NCBI RefSeq assembly: GCF_900089495.1
Contig: NZ_LT605203.1
Span: forward strand, 124,001 to 188,000
Direction: 5' to 3'
Length of the DNA stretch: 64,000 nucleotides
Source of the DNA: Thiomonas sp. X19
GTDB lineage: Bacteria > Pseudomonadota > Gammaproteobacteria > Burkholderiales > Burkholderiaceae_C
Both the position numbers and the translations under genes were made by a program. Position 1 is the stretch's first letter; each line of letters begins with the position of its first letter. Shown here in pieces: positions 36,686 to 45,874 of the stretch. The notes beneath the pieces were generated by a model. It did no database searches, was not told the DNA's origin, and saw only the letters and a program-made list of their open reading frames with translations.

Positions 36686-37543
36686 TCAGGCGGGCGCGGC
36701 GGGTTGCTCGGCCTGCAGCCACTGCGCCATGAAGAATTCAAGCTGCCCGCTCGACCCCTTGGGCACGGGCCATGTGCGCACCCGCGATGCCAGCAGGGCA
36801 AAGGCGGCGGCGGCGGGACTCTGCGGCGCTGACTCGACCACGGCGCGCTGCGCGCGCACCGCGGCACGCAAGGCAGGGTCGAGCGGGATACTGCCGACCA
36901 GGTCAAGCGAGACGTCGAGATAACGGTCGGTCACGCCGACGATCTTGGCGAACAGCGACTGGCCTTCGCGCGCGTCGCGCACCATATTCGGCAGCAGGTG
37001 GAAACGACGCTGCCCATACTGCTTGGACAGCACCTTGATGAGGGCATAGGCATCGGCCACGGAGGCTGGCTCGTTGGACAGCACGACGATGAGGTCCTGC
37101 GCGGCGCGGCTGAACGTGAGCACGTCGCCCGAGATGCCGGCGGCGCAGTCCACCAACAGATAGTCCAGCGGCAGCTCCAGGCTGCTGACGGCGTCAATCA
37201 GGCGCGACTGGCTTTGTGCATCCAAGGCGGCCATGCTGCTGACGCCGCTGGATGCCGGCAACACCCAAATGTCGTGCGGCCCGCGCACCAGCACCTGCTC
37301 CAGTGTTTTTTCCCCCGATAGCACGTGCGAAATGTTGTGGCGCGGCGTCAGGCCCAGCAAGATGTCGATATTGCCGAGACCGAGGTCGGCGTCAAACACC
37401 ATCACGCGGCTGCCGGCCTTGGCCAGGCTGATGGCCAGATTGGCCACGACATTGGTCTTTCCCACGCCGCCCTTGCCACTGGCCACGGTGATGACCTTGG
37501 TGGCCGGGCGGTGCAGGCGGCGCAGTCCTTCGGCTTGGTCCAT
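36686..37543 (-). CDS. flhG: Flagellar number regulator FlhG (MinD-like ATPase)
   Basis: ParA/MinD-type ATPase (FleN/FlhG) that limits flagellar number together with FlhF; 285 aa from the chosen start. Deviant Walker A: ASGKGGVGKTNVVANLAISL; Walker B-like FDADLGLGNIDILLG. The start at 37543 has TGAGG 8 bp upstream; the ATG 6 bp earlier is too near it. The N-terminus MDQAEGLRRLHRP is the FlhG DQAxxLR motif that activates FlhF. The gene begins 10 bp after the flhF stop. Confidence 0.95.
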   Translation of the reverse strand: MDQAEGLRRLHRPATKVITVASGKGGVGKTNVVANLAISLAKAGSRVMVFDADLGLGNIDILLGLTPRHNISHVLSGEKTLEQVLVRGPHDIWVLPASSGVSSMAALDAQSQSRLIDAVSSLELPLDYLLVDCAAGISGDVLTFSRAAQDLIVVLSNEPASVADAYALIKVLSKQYGQRRFHLLPNMVRDAREGQSLFAKIVGVTDRYLDVSLDLVGSIPLDPALRAAVRAQRAVVESAPQSPAAAAFALLASRVRTWPVPKGSSGQLEFFMAQWLQAEQPAAPA

Positions 37544-37553
37544 GGTCATGTCC

Positions 37554-38960
37554 TCAACGGCTGGAAGCGGCGCGTGCGGGCTCTTGGCCGGCTGGCGCCA
37601 GGGTGTGATGCTCGGCTCTATCGCTTTGCAGCAAAGCGGCAATCTTAGCGAGCGCGGGTGCGTGCAGATCTTCCGGCACTCGCTGGCCGTCGGTGTAGAA
37701 CCAGAGCGGCAGGCCCTGCTCAACCAACCATTGCAGCGCGGCGCCAAACGCAGGCGTTTCGTCCAGCTTGGTCAAGATGCAAGCCGCCACGGGCAGGTGC
37801 TGGTAGAGCTTCCAGAGTTCGGCATAAAAACCCTGGCTCATGCCGGCGTTGATCAGAAGCAAGCGGGTGATGCGTTCACCGCAGGCCTGCAACCACTGCA
37901 TCTGCTCGGCCAGGCGTGCGTCACGCGGACTCAGGCCGATGGTGTCGATGAGCACGAAACGCCGGTCGGCGAACTCCTGCAGATGTTGCTCGAGTTCGGC
38001 GGCATCGCGCGCCACTGCGACTGGCACGCCGAGGATGCGGCCGTAGATCTTGAGCTGCTCGACGCCGCCAATGCGGTAGGTGTCGGTGGTGATGAGCGCC
38101 ACCGCAGCCGTACCGTGACGCAGCACCAGACGCGCCGCCAGCTTGGCGATGGTGGTGGTCTTGCCCACGCCGGTTGCGCCCACAAGAGCGTAGATGCCGT
38201 CTTCAGCGAGCGGCTCAGAGGGCATGTCCAGCCCTTGCAGGTAAGTCGTGAGAGCGGCCGGAAGGTCGGCGCCGCCACCCGCCATGGCGCGCGCGCTGGA
38301 GAGCGAAAAACCCAGCCCCTGCAAACGCGCGACCAGCGGCGAAATGGCAGGTTCGCCGGCTTGCGGCCCACCCTTGGCGACGGAAGACAGCACCCATTGG
38401 CGCAGCTCCTGGACTTCGTCTCGCAATTCACGAATCTCGCCCGACCAGGCGGGCTGCGCAGCACTTCGCGCATCTGACGCCGATCCTGGAGAAGTCGCTG
38501 AAGCCTGAGGTGCCGGATGGGTCGCCGCCTGGGGCGCGGCCTTCGACATGGGCGGCGGCACGGTTGTCACGCGTGGCGCAACCGCGGCCGTGGGTACTTG
38601 ATGGTGAACTGGCGCTGCTGCGCGCTGCAGCGGTGGCGCAGCGTTTGCAGAACGTGCCGCAGCCGCCTGGGGGCTGGCGAGCGGCGAGCCGGCTTGCGTT
38701 TGCCGCAGCGCTGCTGCGGGCGACCCGGAGCCGGGCTGTAGCCCGCGCGACGTCGCTGCGGTCGTGGTCTCAGGTGCGGCCGGGTCGGCGCTGGCGGCCT
38801 CGGCCTGAATCTGGTTGGCGTCGAAATCCACCGCTGCCATGAGTTCCACGCCGCCGACGATCTCGCGGTTCGACAGGATGACCGCGTCAGGCCCGAGATC
38901 ATTGCGGATCCGTGCGAGCACTTCGCGAGTGTTGGTTCCGGTGAATCGCTTGATTTTCAC
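37554..38960 (-). CDS. flhF: Flagellar placement GTPase FlhF
   Basis: SRP-type GTPase that directs flagella to the pole; 468 aa. The N-terminal B domain (MKIKRFTGTNTREVLARIRN) is followed by a long Ala/Pro/Gln-rich linker (about residues 75-165), then the N and G domains with GATGVGKTTTIAKLAARL, TDTYRIGGVEQL, LIDTIGLSPRD and LTKLDETPAFG. The last motif is complete, so GTPase activity is expected. The presence of flhF and flhG suggests polar flagellation. The gene begins just after flhA (3-bp gap). Confidence 0.96.
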   Translation of the reverse strand: MKIKRFTGTNTREVLARIRNDLGPDAVILSNREIVGGVELMAAVDFDANQIQAEAASADPAAPETTTAATSRGLQPGSGSPAAALRQTQAGSPLASPQAAAARSANAAPPLQRAAAPVHHQVPTAAVAPRVTTVPPPMSKAAPQAATHPAPQASATSPGSASDARSAAQPAWSGEIRELRDEVQELRQWVLSSVAKGGPQAGEPAISPLVARLQGLGFSLSSARAMAGGGADLPAALTTYLQGLDMPSEPLAEDGIYALVGATGVGKTTTIAKLAARLVLRHGTAAVALITTDTYRIGGVEQLKIYGRILGVPVAVARDAAELEQHLQEFADRRFVLIDTIGLSPRDARLAEQMQWLQACGERITRLLLINAGMSQGFYAELWKLYQHLPVAACILTKLDETPAFGAALQWLVEQGLPLWFYTDGQRVPEDLHAPALAKIAALLQSDRAEHHTLAPAGQEPARAASSR

Positions 38961-38963
38961 GGC

Positions 38964-41063
38964 TTAGGCTCCGAGGGTGGAGATGATCTTGACCTGTTTC
39001 CGGTCCGGCACTTCGGCATACGACAACACCCGCAGGCGCGGTGCGGTGCGTGCCAGCAAACGGGCGAGGAACTGGCGCAGGGGGGCGACCGTCAGCAGCA
39101 CGGGGCTCGCGCCCTGGGCTTCCATGCGCTGCATCAACTCGCGCGCCCGCTCCATCAGCCGCTGCGCCAGGCCGGGTTCGATGGCGGCTTGGGCCGGGTC
39201 GGCGCGCAGGCTGGACAACAGAATCTGCTCGAGCTGGCCATCGAGCACGGCTGCCGACAGCTCTGCTTGCGACGCCGATAGGGTTTGAACAATGAAGGAG
39301 CCGAGCGCCTGGCGCACACGGGCGGTGAGTTCGTCGGCATCCTGCACCTGTGCGGCGTTCTCGGCCAGCACTTCGGCGATGGTGCGCATGTCGCGAATGG
39401 GAACACCCTCGGTCAGGAGGTTCTGCAACACCTTGCGCAGGCGATCCGGGGAGATGAGCTTGGGCACCAGATCTTCCACCAGCTTGGGGGAGCGCGTTGA
39501 CAAATGCGCCAGCAGCCCTTCCACCTCTTCGCGCCCAAGCAGTTCGGCCGCGTGCGTCTGCAGCAGGTGATTCAGATGCGTGGCGATCACGGTGCTCGGA
39601 TCGACCACCGTGTAGCCCAGCGATTGGGCCTGGTCACGCTGGCCGGCGGCAATCCACACCGCGGGCAGGCCGAAGGCCGGGTCGGTCGCGGCCTGTCCCT
39701 GCAGCGTACCCATGGCCTGGCCCGGATTGATCGCCATGAGCATGTCGGGAAACACTTCGCCCGCCCCTACTTCAACGCCTTTCAGCGCAATGCGGTAGCC
39801 GCCGGGACGCAGCTCGAGGTTGTCGCGGATGTGCACGGGCGAAACGAGAAAGCCGAGTTCCTGTGCGAATTTTTTGCGCACGCCACGTATGCGGCCGAGC
39901 AATTCACCGCCCTGGTTACGGTCGACCAGGGCGATGAGGCGATAGCCCACATCCAGCGCGAGCAAGTCCACAGGCTCGATCTGTGCCCAGCTCACGTCCT
40001 CGGGTTCGGCTGCAGCGGCCGGCGGCGGCGCCGCAGCGGCAGTGGCGGCCGCCTGGCGTTCCCGCTTCCCGCGCAGCCACAAGATGCCGCCGAGCACTGC
40101 GGAAGCGAGCAGAAAGGACAGATGCGGCATGCCGGGAACGAGGCCGATGAAGCCGAGCATGCCGGCGGCGATGGCCAGCACATGCTGGTGGTTGAACAGT
40201 TGAGCAATGAGCTGGCGCCCAACGTCCTGTCCGGTCGACACATTGCTGATGACGATGCCCGCGGCGATGGAGATGATCAGCGAGGGAATCTGCGCCACCA
40301 ACGCGTCGCCAATGGACAGCAGGGTGTAGTTCTGCGCCGCCTGGCTCAGGCTCAGACTGTGCATGAATACGCCGATGACCAGGCCGCCGATGAGATCGAT
40401 GAACAGAATGAGGATGGCGGCGACCGCGTCACCGCGGACGAATTTGCTGGCGCCGTCCATCGCACCGAAAAAATCGGCTTCCTGAGCGACATCGCTGCGG
40501 CGCCTGCGCGCTTCTTCCTGGTCGATCAGGCCGGCGTTGAGATCAGCGTCGATCGCCATCTGCTTGCCTGGCATGGCGTCCAGGGTGAAGCGTGCGCTGA
40601 CCTCGGCGATGCGTCCGGCACCTTTGGTGATCACAACGAAGTTGATCACCACCAGGATGGCGAAGATGATGATGCCCACCGCATAGTTGCCGCCGACGAC
40701 AAACTGGCCGAACGACTCGATCACCTCTCCCGCTGCTGCGGTGCCGTTTTGTCCATGGAGCAGGATCACCCGCGCCGCGGCCACGTTCAGCGACAAGCGC
40801 AGCAAAGTGGTGAGCAAGATGGCTGTCGGGAATGCGGCGAAGTCCAGCGGCCGAGTGAGGTACAGGGTGACCAGAAGGATCACCAGCGACAGCGCAATGT
40901 TGAAGGTGAAGAGCAGGTCGAGCAGGAAGGTGGGCAGCGGCACCACCAACATCATCAGGATCAACACCACCAACAGCGGCGCGGCCAGCACGCGCCAGTC
41001 CGCCCGGCGCAGGGCGCGCAGTGCCGAGGATGCCATCGAGGAAGACGAGGAAGATGTCGCCAT
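38964..41063 (-). CDS. flhA: Flagellar type III export protein FlhA
   Basis: Export-gate protein of 699 aa from the chosen start (MATSSSSSSMASSALRAL). The N-terminal half has about eight membrane segments (LVVLILMMLVVPLPTFLLDL; FNIALSLVILLVTLYL) and the conserved FHIPEP-type loop GRIAEVSARFTLDAMPGKQM. The C-terminal cytoplasmic domain binds chaperones. The ATG lies 2 bp after the flhB stop; an in-frame upstream start inside flhB is rejected. Confidence 0.97.
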   Translation of the reverse strand: MATSSSSSSMASSALRALRRADWRVLAAPLLVVLILMMLVVPLPTFLLDLLFTFNIALSLVILLVTLYLTRPLDFAAFPTAILLTTLLRLSLNVAAARVILLHGQNGTAAAGEVIESFGQFVVGGNYAVGIIIFAILVVINFVVITKGAGRIAEVSARFTLDAMPGKQMAIDADLNAGLIDQEEARRRRSDVAQEADFFGAMDGASKFVRGDAVAAILILFIDLIGGLVIGVFMHSLSLSQAAQNYTLLSIGDALVAQIPSLIISIAAGIVISNVSTGQDVGRQLIAQLFNHQHVLAIAAGMLGFIGLVPGMPHLSFLLASAVLGGILWLRGKRERQAAATAAAAPPPAAAAEPEDVSWAQIEPVDLLALDVGYRLIALVDRNQGGELLGRIRGVRKKFAQELGFLVSPVHIRDNLELRPGGYRIALKGVEVGAGEVFPDMLMAINPGQAMGTLQGQAATDPAFGLPAVWIAAGQRDQAQSLGYTVVDPSTVIATHLNHLLQTHAAELLGREEVEGLLAHLSTRSPKLVEDLVPKLISPDRLRKVLQNLLTEGVPIRDMRTIAEVLAENAAQVQDADELTARVRQALGSFIVQTLSASQAELSAAVLDGQLEQILLSSLRADPAQAAIEPGLAQRLMERARELMQRMEAQGASPVLLTVAPLRQFLARLLARTAPRLRVLSYAEVPDRKQVKIISTLGA

Positions 41064-41065
41064 GG

Positions 41066-42208
41066 TCAATGCACCGGCATGGCCGTGTCCGCGGTGGTAT
41101 CGAGTTCGGATGGAATGGCCCAATCGCGCGGCAGTTCAGCCTGCTGCGGCAGCGCTCGCAATTGATACACGTAGGCCAGCAGCAGCGCGACGGCGTTGTA
41201 GAGCGCAACCGGAATTTCCTGTTCCAGATCCGCATAGCGATACAGCGCACGCGCCAGAGGGGGCGCCTCGACGACGGGAATGCCGTGCTCTTCGGCCAGT
41301 GCGCGGATGCGCGCGGCCACCTGGCCAGCCCCCAGCGCCAGCACCACTGGTGCCCGGTTGCGCCCCTGGGTGTAGCCCAGTGCGACGGCATAGTGGCTCG
41401 GGTTGGTCACCACCACATCAGCTTTGGGTACTGCAGCCATCATGCGTTTGCGGGCGCGCTCGCGCTGCAGGGTGCGGATGCGCTGCTTGATCTGGGGGTT
41501 GCCTTCACTTTCTCGCATTTCATCCTGCATGTCCTGACGTGACATCTTGAGCTTGCGGTTGAGTTGCAGGATTTGCCACGGAACATCCACCGCGGCGATG
41601 ACGAGCGTGGCCGCCGCCAGCCACACGAAAGCTTGCCCACACAAAATCGCCAGTTGCATCGGGGCCAGGCTCGGCTCTATCTGCAGTAATTGCAACAACG
41701 GGCCTCGCTGGGTCCAAAGCACGACGCTGGCCAGCACGCCGATGACCAGAACCTTGAGCACGGCCTTGCCCAATTCGCCCAGGCCAGTGATTGAGAACAT
41801 GCGTTGCAAGCCGGCCACCGGGTCAAGGCGCGTCCAGTCAGGCGCCAGGGCCTGCGCGCTGAACACCCAGCCCCCGAGAGCTAGGCTGCCTGCGAGACTG
41901 GCCATCATGGTCAGAAGCACGATGGGTAGGAGTATCGCCAGCCCGGATAGGCCGACATGGCCGACAAAATGAAGCATCTGCGCAGGATCGCGGGTGGCGA
42001 CGGTGGGGATGGTCAACCCCGTCTGCAGCATGGTGCTGCCTTGCTGGTAGACCCAGTTCCCACCATAGAACACGCTTGCGGCGATGCCCAGCAACAAGAG
42101 ACTCGACGTCAGGTCGCGCGAGCGCGCCACCTGCCCCTTGTCCCGCGCCTGTTGCTTGCGCTTGAGTGAGGCAGGTAATTCCTTGTCTTGGGCGCTTTCG
42201 TCAGCCAT
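41066..42208 (-). CDS. flhB: Flagellar export switch protein FlhB
   Basis: Membrane component of the export gate that switches substrate specificity after autocleavage; 380 aa. It begins with ESAQDKELPASLKRKQQARD (the KxxxAR signature), has four membrane segments, and in the C-domain the cleavage site reads NPSH (VVTNPSHYAVALGY) instead of the usual NPTH. Asn and Pro, which form the scissile bond, are kept. Its ATG is 3 bp past the fliR stop. The separate FlhB-like C-domain gene at 32632 might complement it. Confidence 0.97.
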   Translation of the reverse strand: MADESAQDKELPASLKRKQQARDKGQVARSRDLTSSLLLLGIAASVFYGGNWVYQQGSTMLQTGLTIPTVATRDPAQMLHFVGHVGLSGLAILLPIVLLTMMASLAGSLALGGWVFSAQALAPDWTRLDPVAGLQRMFSITGLGELGKAVLKVLVIGVLASVVLWTQRGPLLQLLQIEPSLAPMQLAILCGQAFVWLAAATLVIAAVDVPWQILQLNRKLKMSRQDMQDEMRESEGNPQIKQRIRTLQRERARKRMMAAVPKADVVVTNPSHYAVALGYTQGRNRAPVVLALGAGQVAARIRALAEEHGIPVVEAPPLARALYRYADLEQEIPVALYNAVALLLAYVYQLRALPQQAELPRDWAIPSELDTTADTAMPVH

Positions 42209-42211
42209 GGC

Positions 42212-43009
42212 TCAAACAGGATGAGCAGCCGCCTGCAGCAGCAGGCGGGTGGACAGATCGAGGCCCACTTCGACCAGATGGCGAACCACCGTTTGCATGA
42301 CCGGCATGAGCAGATAGAGAGCGAGGAAACCCAGTGCGAAGAACAGCGGAAAACCAATGGCGAACAGATTGAGCTGCGGAGCCAGCTTGCTCAGGGTGGC
42401 CAGCCCCAGGTTGGCGATGATGAGCACCCCCAGCACTGGCGCCGCCAGCGCCAGGCCGAGACTGAACAGGGCAGAACCCTCCAGCGCCAGCGCGTGCCAG
42501 GTGGCCGCCCCCAGGCCGAGCGCAGGCCCGACTGGAATGAGGACGAAGCTGCGCGCCAGCACGGCCAGCAACAGCAGATGGCCGTTGAGCGAGACGAACA
42601 GCAACATCGCCAGCAGATTGAGAAAACTCGCCAGGGTTGTGACCTGCACACCCTGGACCGGATCGAACAGCGTCGAAAAACCGAGTCCCATCTGGAGCCC
42701 GATGATGCTGCCAGCCAGTTGCACGGCGCTGAGGATCAGAGTCATGGCCAGGCCAATGACTGCCCCCACCAGCAATTGCTGGACCACCAGCATCCAAGCC
42801 AGACCACTTCCCAGTTGCACTGGCGGCATGGCTGGCAACGCCGGGGCGAGCGCCACGGCGATCAACACCGCGAGGCCGACCCGGACCTGAATGGGGATTT
42901 GCGTGGCACCGAATACCGGGGCAACCGACAGCATGGCGAGCACGCGCAGGAAGGGCCAGAAGAAGGCGCCGATCCAGGTCTCGATCTGAATGGAGGTGAA
43001 GTCGATCAT
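42212..43009 (-). CDS. fliR: Flagellar export protein FliR
   Basis: Inner-membrane export-gate subunit of 265 aa with about six membrane segments (MIDFTSIQIETWIGAFFWPF; VGLAVLIAVALAPALPAM; LLLLAVLARSFVLIPVG). The start overlaps the fliQ stop (ATGA). Longer upstream readings run into fliQ and are rejected. Confidence 0.96.
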   Translation of the reverse strand: MIDFTSIQIETWIGAFFWPFLRVLAMLSVAPVFGATQIPIQVRVGLAVLIAVALAPALPAMPPVQLGSGLAWMLVVQQLLVGAVIGLAMTLILSAVQLAGSIIGLQMGLGFSTLFDPVQGVQVTTLASFLNLLAMLLFVSLNGHLLLLAVLARSFVLIPVGPALGLGAATWHALALEGSALFSLGLALAAPVLGVLIIANLGLATLSKLAPQLNLFAIGFPLFFALGFLALYLLMPVMQTVVRHLVEVGLDLSTRLLLQAAAHPV

Positions 43010-43278
43010 GAGCCCAGAAGGCGCGGAATACTCTGGAACAGGCGAATGGTGAAGTCCATCAGCACATGCAACATCCACGGCCCAGCGAACACCGCGGCGA
43101 GCCCGATGGCCAAAATCTTCGGCACGAAACTCAGGGTCATCTCGTTGAGCTGGGTCGCCGCTTGGAGCAGGCTCACCAGCAGGCCCACCACCAACGCTGC
43201 GCCGAGCAGGGGCAGAGAGATGAGAAACATGATCCAAAGCGCCTGCTGACCGAGGGTGGTGATGGCTTCCGGCGTCAT
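43006..43278 (-). CDS. fliQ: Flagellar export protein FliQ
   Basis: Two-helix export-gate subunit of 90 aa, the standard length. TM1: QALWIMFLISLPLLGAALVV; TM2: FVPKILAIGLAAVFAGPWML; the loop LQAATQLNEMTLSF is highly conserved. It lies 10 bp after fliP. Confidence 0.97.
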   Translation of the reverse strand: MTPEAITTLGQQALWIMFLISLPLLGAALVVGLLVSLLQAATQLNEMTLSFVPKILAIGLAAVFAGPWMLHVLMDFTIRLFQSIPRLLGS

Positions 43279-43288
43279 GTTGGCTCCT

Positions 43289-44041
43289 TCAATGCACGAA
43301 GCTCTGCACCAGTGAACCGATCACAAGCTCCCAGCCATTGACCAGCACGAACAGCATGAGCTTGAGCGGAAACGACACGGTTACGGGCGACAGCATCATC
43401 ATCCCCATCGACATCAACACGGCCGCCACCACCATGTCGATGATGAGAAAGGGAATGAAGACGATGAAGCCGATCTGGAATGCCGTTTTCAGCTCTGAGG
43501 TGACAAAGGCCGGAATCAACAGCGCCATCGGTGTTTCGGCCGCAGAAGCCAGCGGCTTATGGCCGGAAAGCTTGACGAACAGGGCCAAATCCTCCTGGCG
43601 AGTCTGTCCCAGCATGAAAGTCTTGAGCGGGGCCGAACCGGCATCGAGCGCCTGGGTCATGGAAATCTGGTTGTCCATCAGCGGCTTGATCGCCACGTCG
43701 TTGACCTTGTTGAGCACTGGGCTCATCACGAAGAAGGTGAGGAACAAGGACAAACCGACTATGACCTGGCTGGGAGGAACCGTCGTCGTTCCAAGCGCCT
43801 GCTTGAGCAACGACATGACGATGACGATACGGGTGAAAGCGGTCATCATCAGCAGCATGGCGGGCAGGAACACCAGCGCTGTCATGAACAACAAGGTCTG
43901 CAGGCTCAAGGTGTACTCGGTACCACCGCCCGCCGCGGGTGTGCTGGTGAACGCGGGCAAACCCTGCGCCTGCGCCCACGCCGGGAGCAACAGGGCGAAC
44001 AGAACGATGGTGTTGCAAAGTTTGCGGATGGACAGGTTCAT
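43289..44041 (-). CDS. fliP: Flagellar export protein FliP
   Basis: Core export-gate subunit of 250 aa. It has an N-terminal signal (LCNTIVLFALLLPAWAQAQG), TM segments (TLLFMTALVFLPAMLLMMTA) and the conserved stretch FTRIVIVMSLLKQALGT followed by PPSQVIVGLSLFLTFF. The start overlaps the fliO stop (ATGA at 44038-44041). Confidence 0.97.
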   Translation of the reverse strand: MNLSIRKLCNTIVLFALLLPAWAQAQGLPAFTSTPAAGGGTEYTLSLQTLLFMTALVFLPAMLLMMTAFTRIVIVMSLLKQALGTTTVPPSQVIVGLSLFLTFFVMSPVLNKVNDVAIKPLMDNQISMTQALDAGSAPLKTFMLGQTRQEDLALFVKLSGHKPLASAAETPMALLIPAFVTSELKTAFQIGFIVFIPFLIIDMVVAAVLMSMGMMMLSPVTVSFPLKLMLFVLVNGWELVIGSLVQSFVH

Positions 44042-44391
44042 GGACTTCGATCTTGGGGCTCGCCTCTTGCCGTGGCTTTGCGCAACCAGTCCGAAAAAAC
44101 CACGGTGGCGTCGGTTTTTCGTACATTGAGCGCTTGCGGCAACACATGCAGACAGCGCAGGCCCTGTGGACTCGAACCCACCAACAATTGCTGTTCGCCG
44201 ACCTGTATCAGCAAAAGTCGTTCCCGCGGCGAAAGTGCCAGGGTCGCGATCACGCGAAATTCGGCATTCGCTCCGGAAAATCCCGGTTGCACTCGCCTAA
44301 GTCCTCGCAAAACAAGGAAAAAAAAGACCAGCACAAGCGCCAGCCCGCCCAGGATACGCAGCAAAGCTGTCCAAGATATGGGATCAGACAA
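44038..44391 (-). CDS. fliO: Flagellar biosynthesis protein FliO
   Basis: Small bitopic protein of 117 aa that helps assemble FliP. One membrane segment (ILGGLALVLVFFFLVLRGL) is followed by a soluble domain with LSPRERLLLIQVGEQQLLVG, the FliO hallmark. The start codon is TTG at 44391, with AGGAGA about 7 bp upstream. No fliM or fliN precedes it, so this leftward flagellar operon starts here. Confidence 0.9.
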   Translation of the reverse strand: MSDPISWTALLRILGGLALVLVFFFLVLRGLRRVQPGFSGANAEFRVIATLALSPRERLLLIQVGEQQLLVGSSPQGLRCLHVLPQALNVRKTDATVVFSDWLRKATARGEPQDRSP

Positions 44392-44703
44392 ATTCGATTC
44401 TCCTGATCAAAGACGGATTTTTGACAAATGCAGTGGCGCCTTGTCAACAGCTTGACGCAGCAACGGGAGCGAGAATAGACCGTACGAATCTTGGGCGGGC
44501 TCGAATTTGAAGCGTCACCCCATGGACGCCCCTGGTTCGCGGAGCGTTCAATTCGTGGCGGCATCGCATCAGGCTCGAGCTTGTGCAATGAGCGCGTGCA
44601 GCCAGCAAGTCGTGTGAAGTGGAATTTAAAAACTGGATGAAGCCATCGCGATACCCGCGAGCCCAGGCATCGCCTGCCATTGCGGCAGGCCTGAAACAAC
44701 GCG
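44392..44703. other. Upstream region of the fliO operon, no gene found
   Basis: About 310 bp without a supported gene. On the minus strand it should contain the promoter of the long fliO-to-flhB-like operon. It includes an inverted repeat TTGACAA (44421-44427) and TTGTCAA (44441-44447) 30 bp before the fliO start, which could be an operator or contain a -35 element. No convincing sigma-54 or sigma-28 site was seen. Confidence 0.5.
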
Positions 44704-44767
44704 CGGCAGCCCGAAGTTTGGCCCCCTTCGGGCGCGGTCGCTGCAAGGCAGCGGCCTGGGGGAACTC
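44704..44767 (+). repeat. Dispersed hairpin repeat, copy 1 (intergenic)
   Basis: About 64 bp immediately past the EamA gene stop, with the pattern GGCAGCCCGAAGTTT, CCCCCTTCGGG, GCTGCAAGGCAGC and CTGGGGG. It can fold into two hairpins (CCCGAA/TTCGGG and CGCTGC/GCAGCG). A second copy of the same pattern lies inside the guanidine carboxylase gene at 59901. The position after a stop codon is typical of REP-like intergenic repeats. Confidence 0.75.
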
Positions 44768-45622
44768 TCAGGTCTTCGCCCGCACCGCCACCAGGGCCGA
44801 GCCAACGATGAGCAGCGCCGCCAGGCCGAGCGGCCAGGTGAACGGTCGGCCGGTGGTCCACACCAGCAGCGTGGTGGACGCCAGCGGGGTGAGGTAACCG
44901 AGCACGCCGAGGGTGCGCGGGTCACCCAGTTTGAGGGCGCGGTCCCACAGGTAGAACGCGGCGCCGAGCGGCCCCAGGCCGAGCACGGCGATACGCATCA
45001 GCTCCGGCACCGTGAGGTTCACGGCCGGCTCCAGCGCCGCGTGGCAGGCCAGCGCCAGCAGACCCGACAGCAGCGCGAACAGGCCGATGGCGGCCGTGGG
45101 AAAACCGCGCCCTTGCTGCGCCAGGCGTCGGCTACCCAGGGAAAACGTCGCCCAGATGCAGGCCGAGCCCAGGGCCGGCACATAGCCCCAGGCGAAACCG
45201 CCATGCAGCCCGCGCCCGCCGACGATGGCAACGGCAGCCCCGGCAAAACCCACGACCGCCGCGCCGATGTGCACCGGCCGCAGCCTCGTTCCCGGAAGCA
45301 GCAGCGGCGCCAACACGACGATGAGCAGGGGCCAGAGGTAATTCACCAGATTGGCCTGCACCGGGGGCGCATGCCGCAACGCGATGAACAGCAGGAAGTG
45401 AAAGCCGAACAGGCCGTAGACGCCGAGCGCCAGAGCCACTGGCCGCACCCGGCGCCATTGACGGAAAAAAGGCCAGGCCGGCACGCTGCCCACGATGAGC
45501 GCCAGCCCGGTGAGCAGGAAGGGCGGCACACGCGCGAGTTGCACGCCGAGCGTGGCCAGCAGGGCCCAGAGGGTGATGGCGCCGATGGCGTAGAGGTTGG
45601 CGCGAGCGTGGGTGGAATGCAT
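44768..45622 (-). CDS. EamA-family (drug/metabolite) transporter
   Basis: Inner-membrane exporter of 285 aa with ten membrane segments in two EamA repeats (for example LYAIGAITLWALLATLGVQL, WGYVPALGSACIWATFSLGS). It resembles the amino-acid exporter branch of the DMT superfamily, such as YddG, but the substrate cannot be read from the sequence. The start MHSTHARAN at 45622 is chosen because the longer reading adds a non-membrane extension without a ribosome site. It is a single gene, convergent with nothing nearby. Confidence 0.88.
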   Translation of the reverse strand: MHSTHARANLYAIGAITLWALLATLGVQLARVPPFLLTGLALIVGSVPAWPFFRQWRRVRPVALALGVYGLFGFHFLLFIALRHAPPVQANLVNYLWPLLIVVLAPLLLPGTRLRPVHIGAAVVGFAGAAVAIVGGRGLHGGFAWGYVPALGSACIWATFSLGSRRLAQQGRGFPTAAIGLFALLSGLLALACHAALEPAVNLTVPELMRIAVLGLGPLGAAFYLWDRALKLGDPRTLGVLGYLTPLASTTLLVWTTGRPFTWPLGLAALLIVGSALVAVRAKT

Positions 45623-45874
45623 GGGCACACTGTGAGTGTAAGTGGCGCGCGCGGCCAGGGATTGTTGCCCAACACCGGCTTGGTGCTGCGCGACAGGCAC
45701 AACCACTGCAGCGCGGGGCTCACTCTGCGGAGCGGGGCTTACTCCTCCGGCAGGCAGTGGCTGCGCAGCCGAGTCGGCGGTGGCGGTGGCGGTGGCAGCG
45801 CCTGCTCATCCATGCGGCTCAGGCCGACCCGGCCGACCCGGCCGATCTGGCTGATCTGGCGGAGGCGGCGTCCA

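Noticed and set aside
45776..45865. Short tandem repeats (GGCGGT and GGCCGACCC types)
   Set aside because: Low-complexity GC-rich repeats between genes; no feature could be attached to them.
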